DNA from: an uncultured Eubacteriales bacterium
GTDB lineage: Bacteria > Bacillota > Clostridia > Oscillospirales > Acutalibacteraceae
NCBI GenBank assembly: GCA_934667845.1
Contig: CAKUMQ010000016.1
Span: 1-48,776, forward strand
Reading direction: 5' to 3'
Length of the DNA: 48,776 bases
This document shows positions 7,241 to 18,700 of this stretch, one piece after another; within the stretch, counting starts at the first letter, position 1; each line of letters begins with the position of its first letter. The position numbers and the translations under genes were made by a program. A model generated the notes under the pieces. That model was not told where the DNA came from. It saw only the letters and a program-made list of their open reading frames with translations, and did not search any database.

Positions 7241-8041
7241 GTGGAGATCACCAGTCGGGATAACCGCTTGATCAAGGAGTGGCGGCGTCTTGCGTCTGAT
7301 GCGGCATACCGCCGCAAAACCGGGCAGTTTGCGCTGGAGGGCGCGCGGCTTTGTGCCGATGCGGCGCTGTCCGATGTGCCGCTGTCCGCCGTTTTGCTCA
7401 CCGAGCGGGCGCGGGAGCAGTATGCTGCGCTTTTGCAGCCGGTGTTTGCGGCGGCGGAGCAGGTCGTGACCGTTTCACCGGCACTGGCGGCGTATGTGGG
7501 GGAGACGGCGGGAACGCAGGGGGTGTTTGCCGTCGCCGCGCGGAAAAGCCGCGATTTTGACGTGCTGCCGTCGGGGCGGTATCTCGCGCTTGAGGATGTG
7601 CAGGACCCCGCCAACCTCGGCGCCGTCGTGCGGACGGCGGAGGCGATGGGTACAGACGGTTTGCTGCTCTCCCGCGGCTGCTGTGACCTGTACAGCCCCA
7701 AGGTGCTGCGCGCCAGCATGGGCGGCGTATTCCGCCTGCCGGTGCGGGAGGTGGCGTCTATGCCCGAGGCGGCAGCGGATTGGCAGAAGCGCGGGCTTGC
7801 CGTATACGCCTGCGTGGCGGACCGCACGGCGAAAAAGCTGACGGCGGTTCCGTTTGCCGACGGCACCGTGTGCCTGATCGGCAACGAGGGCAACGGTCTG
7901 CGGCCCGAGACGGTAGATGCCTGTACCGCGCGCGTGACCATACCGATGCCGGGACGCGCGGAATCGCTCAATGCGTCCGCGGCGGCGGCAATCGTGCTGT
8001 GGGAGCTTTGCCGCAGCCGCTGCCCGGTCGGGGAGGGATGA
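7241..8041 (+). CDS. TrmH/SpoU-family RNA 2'-O-methyltransferase
   Basis: 266 residues from GTG 7241, chosen because GGAGGG lies upstream at 7227-7232 and the family start (EITSRDNRLIKEWRRLA) begins there. The N-terminal SpoU substrate-binding domain is followed by the trefoil-knot SPOUT domain with ALEDVQDPANLGAVVRTAEA, LIGNEGNGL and the C-terminal IPMPGRAESLNASAAAAI motif that forms the SAM-binding knot. It probably methylates a ribose in 23S rRNA or tRNA; the position is unknown. The gene opens the 19-kb unidirectional run; no clear promoter was found between the L20 terminator and its start. The next start codon is five bases after its stop. Confidence 0.9.
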   Translation: MEITSRDNRLIKEWRRLASDAAYRRKTGQFALEGARLCADAALSDVPLSAVLLTERAREQYAALLQPVFAAAEQVVTVSPALAAYVGETAGTQGVFAVAARKSRDFDVLPSGRYLALEDVQDPANLGAVVRTAEAMGTDGLLLSRGCCDLYSPKVLRASMGGVFRLPVREVASMPEAAADWQKRGLAVYACVADRTAKKLTAVPFADGTVCLIGNEGNGLRPETVDACTARVTIPMPGRAESLNASAAAAIVLWELCRSRCPVGEG

Positions 8042-8045
8042 CGGT

Positions 8046-9323
8046 ATGGCTGTTGATCACCGTCTCCACTGGATCTGGCTGCAGTCGGCGCTCGGCGCGG
8101 GCTGCCCGCAGACGGGTGCGCTGCTGCGCCGGTTCGCCACGGCGTTTGAGGTCTACCAAGCCGATCCGCGCGAGCTTGCCGCCTGCGGTCTGTCTGCCGC
8201 GCAGATCAAGCGTCTGGAAAACCGGGATCTGCATCCCGCGGCACAGTGCCTGTATGAGACGCTGCGTATAGGCGGCTGGGTACTCACGCCGGAGGACGCG
8301 CGCTTTCCGTCGCAGCTGCGCGGAATTTATGCGATGCCGCTCGTGCTTTACGGGCGCGGCTGGATGCCGGATATGGAAGTGATCCCGTCGGTGACGATCG
8401 TCGGAACGCGCCGCTGCTCGCCCTACGGTCTGCGTATGGCGACGGAGCTTGCGGCAGGATTGGCTGCCGGCGGTCTGTGCGTGGTCAGCGGCGGCGCTGT
8501 CGGCGTTGACGGGGCTGCCTTGCGCGCGGCTCTGGCACAGGGCGGAACAACGATCTGTCTGCAGGGGTGCGGGTTGGACATCAATTATCCGGCGGAAAAC
8601 GAAGATATGCGGCGGGCGGTCGCACAGACCGGCGCAGTGCTGACGGAGTTTCCGCTTGGCATGCCGGCGCGCAGACAGAATTTCCCGATCCGCAACCGGC
8701 TTTTGTCCGGACTGACGCAGGGCACCTGCGTTGTGGAGGCGCCCGCCGGAAGCGGCGCATTGATTACGGCGCGGTACGCGCTGGAGCAGGGGCGGGATGT
8801 GTTTGCCGTACCCGGCGCCGCTTATATGCCGAGCATGGCGGGCTGTAACGAGCTGATCCGCGACGGCGCCCATCTGGTCAGCTGCGCCGCGGATGTGATG
8901 GAGGAATACCGTCCGCGGTTTGAAAACCGTCTGGACTTTGAAGCCGCGGCGGCGGCAGAACGCGCGGCAGGAGGAATAAAGCCCTCGCTCCTGCGCGTCG
9001 CCGACAGCCGGCAGGCGAACGAACCGCCGAAAAGCCGGTCCGGGAGCCAACCGAAACAGGCGGAGCGGCCGGTGCGGAGGGCGGTCAGTGAAAAGCCCGC
9101 GCCGCCGGAAAATCCGGCGCCCGCGCCGACAGCGGTTTGTCCGGACTATGTGTCCGAGACTGCGCGGCAGATTTATGCCGTGCTGACGGCGGAGCCGCAG
9201 CTGTTAGACGACATTTCCGCGCGGCTCTCCCTGCCGACCAACCGTGTGCTGGCGGCGCTGACCGAACTGGAAATTGCGGGCTGTGCCGCCGGTGACGCCG
9301 GCGGGCGCTACCACCTCAAGTAA
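8046..9323 (+). CDS. dprA: DNA-processing protein DprA
   Basis: 425 residues. ATG 8046 follows GGGAGGG in the end of the upstream gene. A helical N-terminal domain (about 1-70) is followed by the Rossmann-like DprA domain with GTRRCSPYGLRMA (from residue 120), SGGAVGVDGAAL, FPIRNRLLSGL and GSGALITARYALEQGR. A proline/alanine-rich linker leads to a C-terminal winged helix (SETARQIYAVLTAEPQ...). DprA loads RecA on incoming single-stranded DNA during transformation, but it is conserved in many bacteria not known to be competent. Proximity to topA is common in Firmicutes. Confidence 0.93.
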   Translation: MAVDHRLHWIWLQSALGAGCPQTGALLRRFATAFEVYQADPRELAACGLSAAQIKRLENRDLHPAAQCLYETLRIGGWVLTPEDARFPSQLRGIYAMPLVLYGRGWMPDMEVIPSVTIVGTRRCSPYGLRMATELAAGLAAGGLCVVSGGAVGVDGAALRAALAQGGTTICLQGCGLDINYPAENEDMRRAVAQTGAVLTEFPLGMPARRQNFPIRNRLLSGLTQGTCVVEAPAGSGALITARYALEQGRDVFAVPGAAYMPSMAGCNELIRDGAHLVSCAADVMEEYRPRFENRLDFEAAAAAERAAGGIKPSLLRVADSRQANEPPKSRSGSQPKQAERPVRRAVSEKPAPPENPAPAPTAVCPDYVSETARQIYAVLTAEPQLLDDISARLSLPTNRVLAALTELEIAGCAAGDAGGRYHLK

Positions 9324-9348
9324 TCATAGAAACGGGAGTTTAGGCTAT

Positions 9349-11446
9349 ATGGCAAAACTGGTTATACTGGAGTCCCCGGCGAAGGCCAAGACGGTGCAGA
9401 AATATCTGGGGAACGGCTATACGGTCACGGCGTCGATGGGGCATATCCGCGACCTGCCGCGTTCGCTGCTCGGCGTGGATGTGGAGCACGGCTTCAAGCC
9501 GCGCTATACCGATATTCCCGGCAAAACGGCGCTGATCCGCCAGCTGCGGCAGATGGCGGCGGAGAGCGACGGCGTGATCCTTGCCACCGACCCTGACCGC
9601 GAGGGAGAAGCGATTTCCTGGCATCTGGCGCAGGTGCTCGGCATGGATATTCAGACGGCTGACCGCGTGACCTTCAACGAGATCACCAAAAGCGGTGTCG
9701 CAGCCGGTATGGCGCATCCGCGGCAGATCGACATGGATCTGGTCAACGCGCAGCAGGCGCGGCGTATTCTTGATCGCATCGTTGGCTATAAACTCAGCCC
9801 CTTTTTGTGGAAAAAGGTGCGCAAGGGGCTGTCCGCCGGTCGTGTGCAGTCGGCGGCGGTGCGGATCATCGTCGACCGCGAGGAGGAGATCCGCGCCTTT
9901 ATCAGTGAGGAATACTGGACGATCGACGCCAAGCTGTCCGCCACGCCGAAGGGACGGCCGTTTGCCGCGCATCTGGCGACGGTGGACGGGAAAAAGCAGA
10001 AAATTGAAAATAAAGAGCAGGCGGACGCTGTTCTTGACCGCATTCGGGATAAGCCGTTTACGGTCAGCACCGTCAAGCGCGGCACCCGTCAGATCGCGCC
10101 GCAGCCGCCGTTTATCACCTCCACGATGCAGCAGGAGGCGAGCCGCAAGCTCGGCTTTGCCGCCCGCCGCACCATGAAGGCGGCGCAGGAGCTGTACGAG
10201 GGCGTTGATGTCGAGGGCATCGGTGCGGTCGGTCTCATTACCTATATGCGTACCGACTCGCTGCGCATCTCCGACGATGCGCGCCGGGACGGCACGGCGT
10301 TTATCCGCGAGCGCTACGGCGACAGCTATCTGCCCGAAAAGCCGCGGGTGTTCCGCTCCCGCAGCAATGCGCAGGACGCCCACGAGGCGATCCGCCCCTC
10401 TCTGCCCGAACTGACGCCCGAGCGGGTGCGTTCGTCGCTGAGCGCCGACCAGTATAAGCTGTACAAGCTGATCTGGGAGCGGTTTATCGCGAGCCTGATG
10501 GCCTCCTGCGTGCAGGATACCTGCCAGCTGACGATTCAGGCGGGCGACTGCGGCTTCAAAGCCAGTGGCTATACCGTGCGCTTCGACGGCTTCACGGTGC
10601 TGTATGTCGAGGGCAAGGATGAGGATGAGGAGGACGACGGGGCGCTGCCGCCGCTGAAAGAGGGCGATGTGCTGACGCTGCGTGAGCTCGGCGGCAACCA
10701 GCATTTCACCCAGCCGCCCGCCCGCTATACGGAGGCGACGCTCATCAAGGCGCTGGAGGAAAACGGCATCGGCCGTCCGTCTACCTTTGCGCCGACCATT
10801 TCCACCATACTCGCGCGCGAGTATGTGGAGCGGGAGGGCAAGGCGCTCAAGCCGACGGCACTCGGCGAGGTGGTGACGACGCTGATGAAGGAGCAGTTTT
10901 CCGAGATCGTGGACGTGGAATTCACCGCCCGCATGGAGCGGGAGTTAGACGACGTGGAGAGCGGAAAAGCGGACTGGGTCGACACGCTCGATCAGTTCTA
11001 TAAGGGCTTTTCCGCGACGCTGAAAAGAGCCGAGGAGCAGATGTCCGGCGAAAAGCTCAAGGTGCCGGAAATTGAAAGCGACGTTACCTGTGAGCTTTGC
11101 GGGCGCAAAATGGTGATCAAGACCGGGCGCTACGGCAAGTTTCTGGCCTGTCCGGGCTATCCGGAGTGCAAAAATACCAAGCAGATCGTCGAAGAGACCG
11201 GCGGCATCTGTCCGAAATGCGGCGGTGCGATCCTGGCGCGCAAATCCAAAAGCAACCGCAAATTTTTCGGCTGCGCCAACTATCCGAAATGCGATTTCAT
11301 CACCTGGAACGAGCCGACGGCGCAGATTTGTCCGCAGTGCGGCAAGACGCTGTTCAAGAAAAAAGGGCGCGCGGGCGGACTGGTGTGCTTAAACGAGGGC
11401 TGCGGCTATGAGTGCGCCGCCACGAAAGGGGAAAAGAAAAAATCCG

Positions 11447-11454
<8 letters not shown>
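9349..11454 (+). CDS. topA: DNA topoisomerase I (type IA)
   Basis: 701 residues from ATG 9349 (MAKLVILESPAKAKTVQKYL); the upstream extension of the frame overlaps dprA and is ignored. The Toprim domain (about 1-115) contains DPDREGEAISWH. The active-site tyrosine is Y299 in ITYMRTDSLRI. The C-terminus carries three zinc-ribbon modules starting near residue 581 (CELCGRK, CPKCGGA, CPQCGKT), the usual DNA-binding tail. It relaxes negative supercoils behind RNA polymerase. Its stop codon overlaps the start of trmFO by eight bases. Confidence 0.97.
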
Positions 11455-12781
<1,327 letters not shown>

Positions 12782-12785
12782 CGGC

Positions 12786-13796
12786 ATGAAAATACTGGTG
12801 GATGCATTCGGCGGAGACAACGCGCCGTACGCGCCGATTGCCGGCGCCGTGCAGGCGGCTGCGGAGGGTATCGCCGAAGTGGCATTGGTGGGCGACGAGG
12901 AGAAGATCCGCGCGGCTGCGGCGGAAAAAGGGCTGTCGCTTGACGGCGTCGGGGTGATCCCCGCGCCGGACGTGATGGAGATGGAGGATGAGCCGCGGCG
13001 CATCCTGAAGGATAAAAAGGACAGCTCCATGGCGGTCGGGCTTCGGCTGACCGCCGAGGGGCAGGGGGATGCGTTCGTTTCGGCGGGCAGCACCGGCGCG
13101 CTCATCATGGGCGCGACGTTTCTGACCAAGCGGATCAAGGGCGTGTCCCGTCCGGCGCTCGCCCCGCTGCTGCCGTCGGACAACGGACCGTTTATGCTGC
13201 TGGATTCCGGCGCAAACGCCGATTGCCGCCCCGAGATGCTACTGCAGTTTGCCCTGCTCGGCAGCCTCTATATGGAGCATGTCGTCTGTCCGGGCGAGAC
13301 CCCGACGGTGGGGCTGCTCAACATCGGGACGGAGGACAGCAAGGGCGGCGAGCTGCAAAAGGCGGCGTTTCCGCTGCTGCGGGATTCCGGGCTGTGCTTT
13401 GTCGGCAACGTTGAGGCGCGCGATGTGCCCTACGGCAAGGCCAAGGTCATCGTGGCGGACGGCTTTTCCGGCAATGTGCTGTTAAAGACCATGGAAGGCA
13501 CCGCCTCCATGCTGCTGCATACGGTCAAGGGGCTGTTTATGACCAACCTGCGGACGAAGATCGCGGGACTTCTGGTAAAGCCCTATCTGTCGGGGCTGAA
13601 AAAGCGGATGGATACCTCTGAATACGGCGGCGCGCCGGTGCTGGGCGTTGCCCGCCCGGTCATCAAGGCGCACGGCAACTCCGATGCACGCGCCATCCGC
13701 AGCGCCATCCGGGTCGCGGCGGAATACGCCGCCTCAGGCGCCGTTGACCGTATGGCGGAGGCGATCGCCCGTGCGGCGGCGCCGGCAGAGGAGTGA
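12786..13796 (+). CDS. plsX: phosphate acyltransferase PlsX
   Basis: 336 residues starting MKILVDAFGGDNAP, the family signature, with GGTTG at 12775-12779 upstream. Further conserved segments are SAGSTGALIMGA, LDSGANADCRPEML, NIGTEDSKGG and VADGFSGNVLLK. PlsX converts acyl-ACP to acyl-phosphate, the first step of membrane phospholipid synthesis. A gene of acyl-carrier-protein type follows directly, as in many Firmicutes, but here that protein has lost its carrier serine. Confidence 0.96.
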   Translation: MKILVDAFGGDNAPYAPIAGAVQAAAEGIAEVALVGDEEKIRAAAAEKGLSLDGVGVIPAPDVMEMEDEPRRILKDKKDSSMAVGLRLTAEGQGDAFVSAGSTGALIMGATFLTKRIKGVSRPALAPLLPSDNGPFMLLDSGANADCRPEMLLQFALLGSLYMEHVVCPGETPTVGLLNIGTEDSKGGELQKAAFPLLRDSGLCFVGNVEARDVPYGKAKVIVADGFSGNVLLKTMEGTASMLLHTVKGLFMTNLRTKIAGLLVKPYLSGLKKRMDTSEYGGAPVLGVARPVIKAHGNSDARAIRSAIRVAAEYAASGAVDRMAEAIARAAAPAEE

Positions 13797-13802
13797 TACG
13801 GC

Positions 13803-14027
13803 ATGGTCATGGAGGAACTGCGGCTCTGGCTTTGCGACCGCTTCGGCTGTGAACCGGAGGATGTGCGCTTTTCGGCTTCCTTTGATGATTTGAATATCCG
13901 GCCGGGCGAGCTTGCGGAGCTGGCATTTTGGATGCAGGAGCGCTTTTCGGTGGAGGTTCCGGACGACGTGCTCTCGGACTGCGAAACCGTTGAGGATCTG
14001 GTCGGCTATGTGGAGGATCGGTTGTAA
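13803..14027 (+). CDS. acyl carrier protein-like protein lacking the phosphopantetheine serine
   Basis: 74 residues with the length, acidity and helix pattern of an ACP: the FDDL turn before helix II, then AELAFWMQERFSVEVPDD matching the LVMALEEEFDIEIPDE region, and a final helix (ETVEDLVGYVEDRL). At the place of the GADSLD motif it reads NIRPGE, so the 4'-phosphopantetheine attachment serine is replaced by proline (position 34). It sits where acpP normally lies, six bases after plsX and overlapping rnc by one base (TAATG). It cannot work as an ordinary acyl carrier. It may be a structural or regulatory remnant; a true acpP should exist elsewhere in the genome. Confidence 0.8.
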   Translation: MVMEELRLWLCDRFGCEPEDVRFSASFDDLNIRPGELAELAFWMQERFSVEVPDDVLSDCETVEDLVGYVEDRL

Positions 14028-14728
14028 TGGAAAAGTCAAATCAAACGGCGCTTGTGGAACTGATGGATCGGCTGGGACACCGTTTTCAGAATGAAATGCT
14101 GCTGACCCGCGCGCTGACCCATTCCTCCTATGCGCATGAGTGCCGCCACGAGGGCGGCGATAACGAGCGTCTGGAATTTCTCGGCGACTCGGTTTTGGGG
14201 CTGATCGCGGCGGAATACCTGTTCGGACTGCTCTCCTCGCAGGAGGGCGAGCTGACAAAGGTGCGCGCCTCGGTCGTCTGCGAAAAGGCGCTGGCATCCT
14301 ATGCCGAGGAGCTGGAGCTTGGACGCTATCTGCTGCTCGGCCACGGCGAGCGCACGACCGGCGGCGGCCGCCGTCCGTCTATCCTGGCGGATGCGTTTGA
14401 GGCGGTGCTGGCGGCGATCTATCTGGACGGCGGCATGGAGGAGGCGCGCCGCTTTGTGATGCCCTATCTCGAAAAGGAGGTCGCGTCGCAGCGCCGCCGC
14501 CATTTCAAGGATTATAAGACCTGCCTTCAGGAGATCGTGCAGCAGAATCCGGAGGAGCGGCTGCTCTATGTGCTCGTGAAGGAGTCCGGTCCCGACCATC
14601 AAAAGCGGTTCACCGTTGAGGTGCATCTGAATTCCAATGTGATCGGCACCGGCACCGGCCGCAGCAAAAAAGAGGCGGAACAGCAGGCGGCGCGCGAGGC
14701 GCTCAAGCTGATGGGCTGGGATGAGTAA
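14027..14728 (+). CDS. rnc: ribonuclease III
   Basis: 233 residues. The endonuclease domain has the signature NERLEFLGDSVLGL plus downstream ILADAFEAVLAAIYLD, which carries the second set of acidic metal ligands. The C-terminal double-stranded-RNA-binding domain runs from DYKTCLQEIVQQ to KEAEQQAAREALKLM. It cleaves dsRNA in rRNA maturation and mRNA decay. The start codon overlaps the ACP-like gene stop by one base. The downstream radical SAM start overlaps its stop by eight bases, so all three are translationally coupled. Confidence 0.96.
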   Translation: MEKSNQTALVELMDRLGHRFQNEMLLTRALTHSSYAHECRHEGGDNERLEFLGDSVLGLIAAEYLFGLLSSQEGELTKVRASVVCEKALASYAEELELGRYLLLGHGERTTGGGRRPSILADAFEAVLAAIYLDGGMEEARRFVMPYLEKEVASQRRRHFKDYKTCLQEIVQQNPEERLLYVLVKESGPDHQKRFTVEVHLNSNVIGTGTGRSKKEAEQQAAREALKLMGWDE

Positions 14729-15725
14729 ACACGCGAACGCGGCGCTGTTTGTGCCGAACGCCGGCTGTCCGCATCGGTGCAGCTTCTGCGATCAGGCGGC
14801 GATATCCGGCCACCCTGCCATCCCGACAGCGGATGAAGTGGCGCACGTCTGCGAGACGGCGATCGCGACACGGCGGGTATCGCCGGAAAAGTCGGAGATC
14901 GCGTTTTTCGGCGGGAGCTTTACTGCACTGCCGCAGGCACAGCAGGATACGCTTCTTTCGGCGGCATATCCGTATGTCCGGGCGGGGCAGTTTAAGGGCA
15001 TCCGCCTGTCCACCCGTCCCGACTGCGTGGATGAGGCGGTCTGCGCCCGCCTGCGCGCTTTCGGCGTGACGGCGGTGGAGCTGGGGGCGCAGAGCATGGA
15101 TGACTGTGTGCTTACACGAAACCGACGGGGACATACCGCCGCGGATACGGTCGCCGCCGCGGCGTGCATACATGGCGCGGGGATCGAGCTGGGGCTGCAG
15201 ATGATGACCGGTCTGCCCGGCGATACCGACGACGGAGCAAGGGAGACGCTGCGGCAGCTTTGCGCGCTGTCGCCCGCTACGCTGCGCATTTATCCGACGC
15301 AGGTGCTGCGCGGCACGCTTCTGGCCAAATGGTGGGCAGAGGGAACCTATATGCCGCAGACGCTGGAGGATGCAGCGGCGCTCTGTGCGCAGCTGCTCGA
15401 CTATGCGGAGCGCGGATGCGGGATCCCCGTGATCCGTCTGGGGCTGCACGCCGATGCGTCCATGCAGGCGGCACGGCTGGCAGGGCCGTATCATCCCGCC
15501 TTTCGGGAGCTTTGTGAGGGAGAGCTGTATCTTCGGCTGGCGCTCACAGCGCTTCAAACCGGTCACGCCGGAACAGAGGCGGTGCTGTCGGTCGCCCCGG
15601 CGGCACTGTCCTGCATGATCGGTCAACATAAACGCAATATACAGGCGCTTTCCCGCGCGGGCTACCGCGCGAAGGTGCATCCCGACCCGACCCTGCCGCG
15701 CTATGCGGTGCGGCTGGGTGATTGA
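14721..15725 (+). CDS. radical SAM protein (Elp3-like type)
   Basis: 334 residues with C16-x3-C20-x2-C23 (CPHRCSFC) for the 4Fe-4S cluster that binds S-adenosylmethionine, then FFGGSFTALP and STRPDCVDEAVC, typical of Elp3/HemN-like radical SAM folds. The second half (QMMTGLPGDT, LRIYPTQVLRGTLL) also fits that group. No acetyltransferase domain is present, so it is shorter than true Elp3. The position between rnc and smc recurs in Clostridia, but substrate and product are unknown to me; RNA modification is a reasonable guess from the family. Confidence 0.85.
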   Translation: MSKHANAALFVPNAGCPHRCSFCDQAAISGHPAIPTADEVAHVCETAIATRRVSPEKSEIAFFGGSFTALPQAQQDTLLSAAYPYVRAGQFKGIRLSTRPDCVDEAVCARLRAFGVTAVELGAQSMDDCVLTRNRRGHTAADTVAAAACIHGAGIELGLQMMTGLPGDTDDGARETLRQLCALSPATLRIYPTQVLRGTLLAKWWAEGTYMPQTLEDAAALCAQLLDYAERGCGIPVIRLGLHADASMQAARLAGPYHPAFRELCEGELYLRLALTALQTGHAGTEAVLSVAPAALSCMIGQHKRNIQALSRAGYRAKVHPDPTLPRYAVRLGD

Positions 15726-15739
15726 CAGGAAGTGAGACT

Positions 15740-18700
15740 ATGCTGCTTAAATCATTGGAAATACACGGGTTTAAATCCTTTCCCGATAAAACGGTGCTGC
15801 GCTTTGACCGCGGCATGACCGCCGTGGTCGGACCGAACGGCAGCGGCAAATCCAACATAAGCGACGCGATCCGCTGGGTGCTCGGCGAGCAGTCGACCAA
15901 AAGCCTGCGCGGTGCCAAAATGGAGGACGTGATCTTCAACGGCACCGAAAAGCGCCGCCCGGTCGGCTTTGCCGAGGTGTCGCTCGTGATCGACAACAAG
16001 GATCGTGCGCTCGGATTTGACGCCGACGATGTCAAGGTGACGCGCCGGTATTATCGCTCGGGCGACAGCGAATATCTGCTGAACAACGCCTCGGTGCGGC
16101 TGAAGGACATCCAGCTTCTGTTTATGGACACCGGTCTCGGCCGCGACGGCTATTCCATCGTCGGACAGGGGCGGATCGGCGACATCGTGGCGTCAAAATC
16201 CAACGACCGCCGCGAAATTTTTGAAGAGGCGGCGGGCATTGCCAAATACCGCTACCGCAAAAACGAGGCGGAGCGCCGTCTGGCGGCGGCGGAGGACAAC
16301 CTCGTGCGTCTGCGCGACATCGTGACCGAGCTTGAGGAGCGGGTCGGGCCTTTGGCGGCACAGGCGGAAAAAGCGAAGAAGTTTCTGGAATTTGCCGGCG
16401 AAAAAAAGACGCTGGAGATCGGGCTGTGGCTCCATGTGATCCGCGCGACAAAGGATACGCTGCGGGACCTGAATGCCAAGCTGGAGCTTGCGCGCACGCA
16501 GTATGACGCGGCGGGCGAGGCGGCGGACGAGTGGTATCGCCAGATCGAGGAGATCGGCCGCCGCTCGGCGGAAATCTCTGCCCGCATGGACGAGCTGCGC
16601 CGCAGCACGGCGGCGACGGAGGAGCAGGCGGCGGCGCTCGACAGCCGCGCGGCGGTGCGCCGCAACGATATGGCGCATAACGCCGATACGATCGAGCGGC
16701 TTTTGGGAGACATAGCCGAATCGGACAGCGGCGACGACCGCATCCGTGAGGAGATCGCCCGCCGCGAGCAGGAGATCGCGGAAAAGCAGGCGGCGATCGC
16801 GGAGAGCGAGCGCCAGCGGCTTGCGGCGGCTGAGGAACTGGAGGGGCTGACCAAAAGCAGCGACGAGGCGACCGACCGCATGAGCGCGCTGTCCGAAAAG
16901 GCGAACGCGCTGGCGCTGGCTTTGTCGGATGCGCGTGTGCAGTCCGGCACCGCGGAATCGGCGCTGACGGAGATCACGCTGCGGTTGTCGCAGATCAATG
17001 CCTCCGTGATCGGACGGCAGCAGGAGGTTGCCGCGGCAAAGGCGGAGCGCGACGCCTGCCGCAAGGATGCGGCGGAGGCGGAGGAGCGGGCGGAGAGCCT
17101 GAAAAACTCCGCCGAGGGCTATCGCCTGCGCGCCAAGTCGCGGGCGGAGAAGCGCGACGCCGCCAAGGAGACCGCTGATCAGCGCCGGCTGGACGCAGAG
17201 GAAAAGCTCCGCCGCGTGCGGCTGCTTGAGGAGCTGGAGCGCAGCATGGAGGGCTTCTCCGGCAGCGTCAAGGCGGTGATCCGCCAGGCGGAGCGGGGAG
17301 CGCTGACCGGAATTCTCGGTCCGGTGTCCCGCCTTTTGCGCACGACGCCGGAATATGCGCTCGCCATTGAAACGGCGCTCGGTGCGGCGGCGCAGAACGT
17401 GGTCTGCTCCCGTGAGGAGGACGCCAAACGCGCCATTGCCTATCTAAAGGAGTCTAAAGGCGGCCGCGCGACATTTCTGCCGCTTTCCACGATAAAGGGA
17501 AACCGCCTGCGGGAAAACGGGCTGGACGACGCGCCGGGCTTTGTCGGTCTGGCGTGTGAGCTGGTGCAGTTCGCCCCCGAATATGCGGGCGTGGCGGACA
17601 GCCTGCTCGGGCGCGTCGCCGTGACGGAGGATCTCGACTACGCGGTGAGTCTGGCACGTCGCTTCGGTTACCGCTTCCGCATTGTGACGCTGGACGGACA
17701 GGTTGTCAACGCAGGCGGCTCGCTGACCGGCGGCTCGGCGTCGAAAAATGCCGGACTTCTGTCCCGCCGCGGCGAGATCGAACGTCTGCAAAAAGAGGCG
17801 GAGGCGCTTGCCGCCAAGGCGCGTGAGGCGCAGGAGAACTGGAAGCGGCTTTCCGAGGAAGCGGCTTTGGTGGAGGCGGAGTGGACGGGCCTGCAGGGCG
17901 AGCTGTCCACGGCGCAGGAGGATAAGATCCGTCTGGACGGCGAGCTGCGCCGTCTGGAGGAGCAGCTTTCCGCCGGTGAGCGCAGCCTGAGCGAAAGCGC
18001 GGAGGAGATCCGTTCGCTGACGGCGCGCGCCGGGGATTGCCGCGGCCGGATGGCTGAGGCGGCGGAGCGGATGCAGGCGCTCGAAGCGGATAAGGCCGCC
18101 ATCGAGCAGGAGATCGCCGGTATCAGCGGCGGGAGGCAGCAGCTGACCGAGCAGCGCAGCACGCTGTCGGAGCGTATTGCGGCGCTGAAGCTCGCTGAGG
18201 TCGCCGCGCAGAAGGAGATCGAGGCGGCACATGCCGCCATCGGTGAGTGGGAGGCGCGTTTCCGCGATGCAGAGAGTTACCGCGCCCGCCTGCAGGAGCA
18301 AATCGGGCAGGTGAAGGAGCAGAATACCGCCATCGAAGCGGAACTTACCTCTCTGGCGGATGAGGCGGCGGCACTGCGTGCACAGTCCGCCTCTGTGGAG
18401 ACGCAGATCGCCAAATTGGCGGAGGAGCGCAGCGAGGGCGAGCGGCAGCAGACCGTCTTGCAGCAGAAGAGCCGCGAAAAGCTCGATGAGCGCGAGCTGG
18501 CGGGACGTGAAGCGGGACGGCTGGAGGAGCGCTGCCTTGCGGCGCAGCGCGAGAGTGATGAGGTCGTCAAAAAGCTGTTCGAGGAGTATGAGCTGACCCG
18601 CAGCGAGGCGGAGGAGATCACCGAGCCGATCGCGGACGTTCCCGCCGCGAACCGGCGGTTAAACGAGCTGAAAAGCAAGATCCGTTCGCTCGGCAGCGTC

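Noticed and set aside
9340..10704. 454-codon minus-strand frame
   Set aside because: Antisense shadow of topA, which has an intact catalytic site and zinc ribbons.
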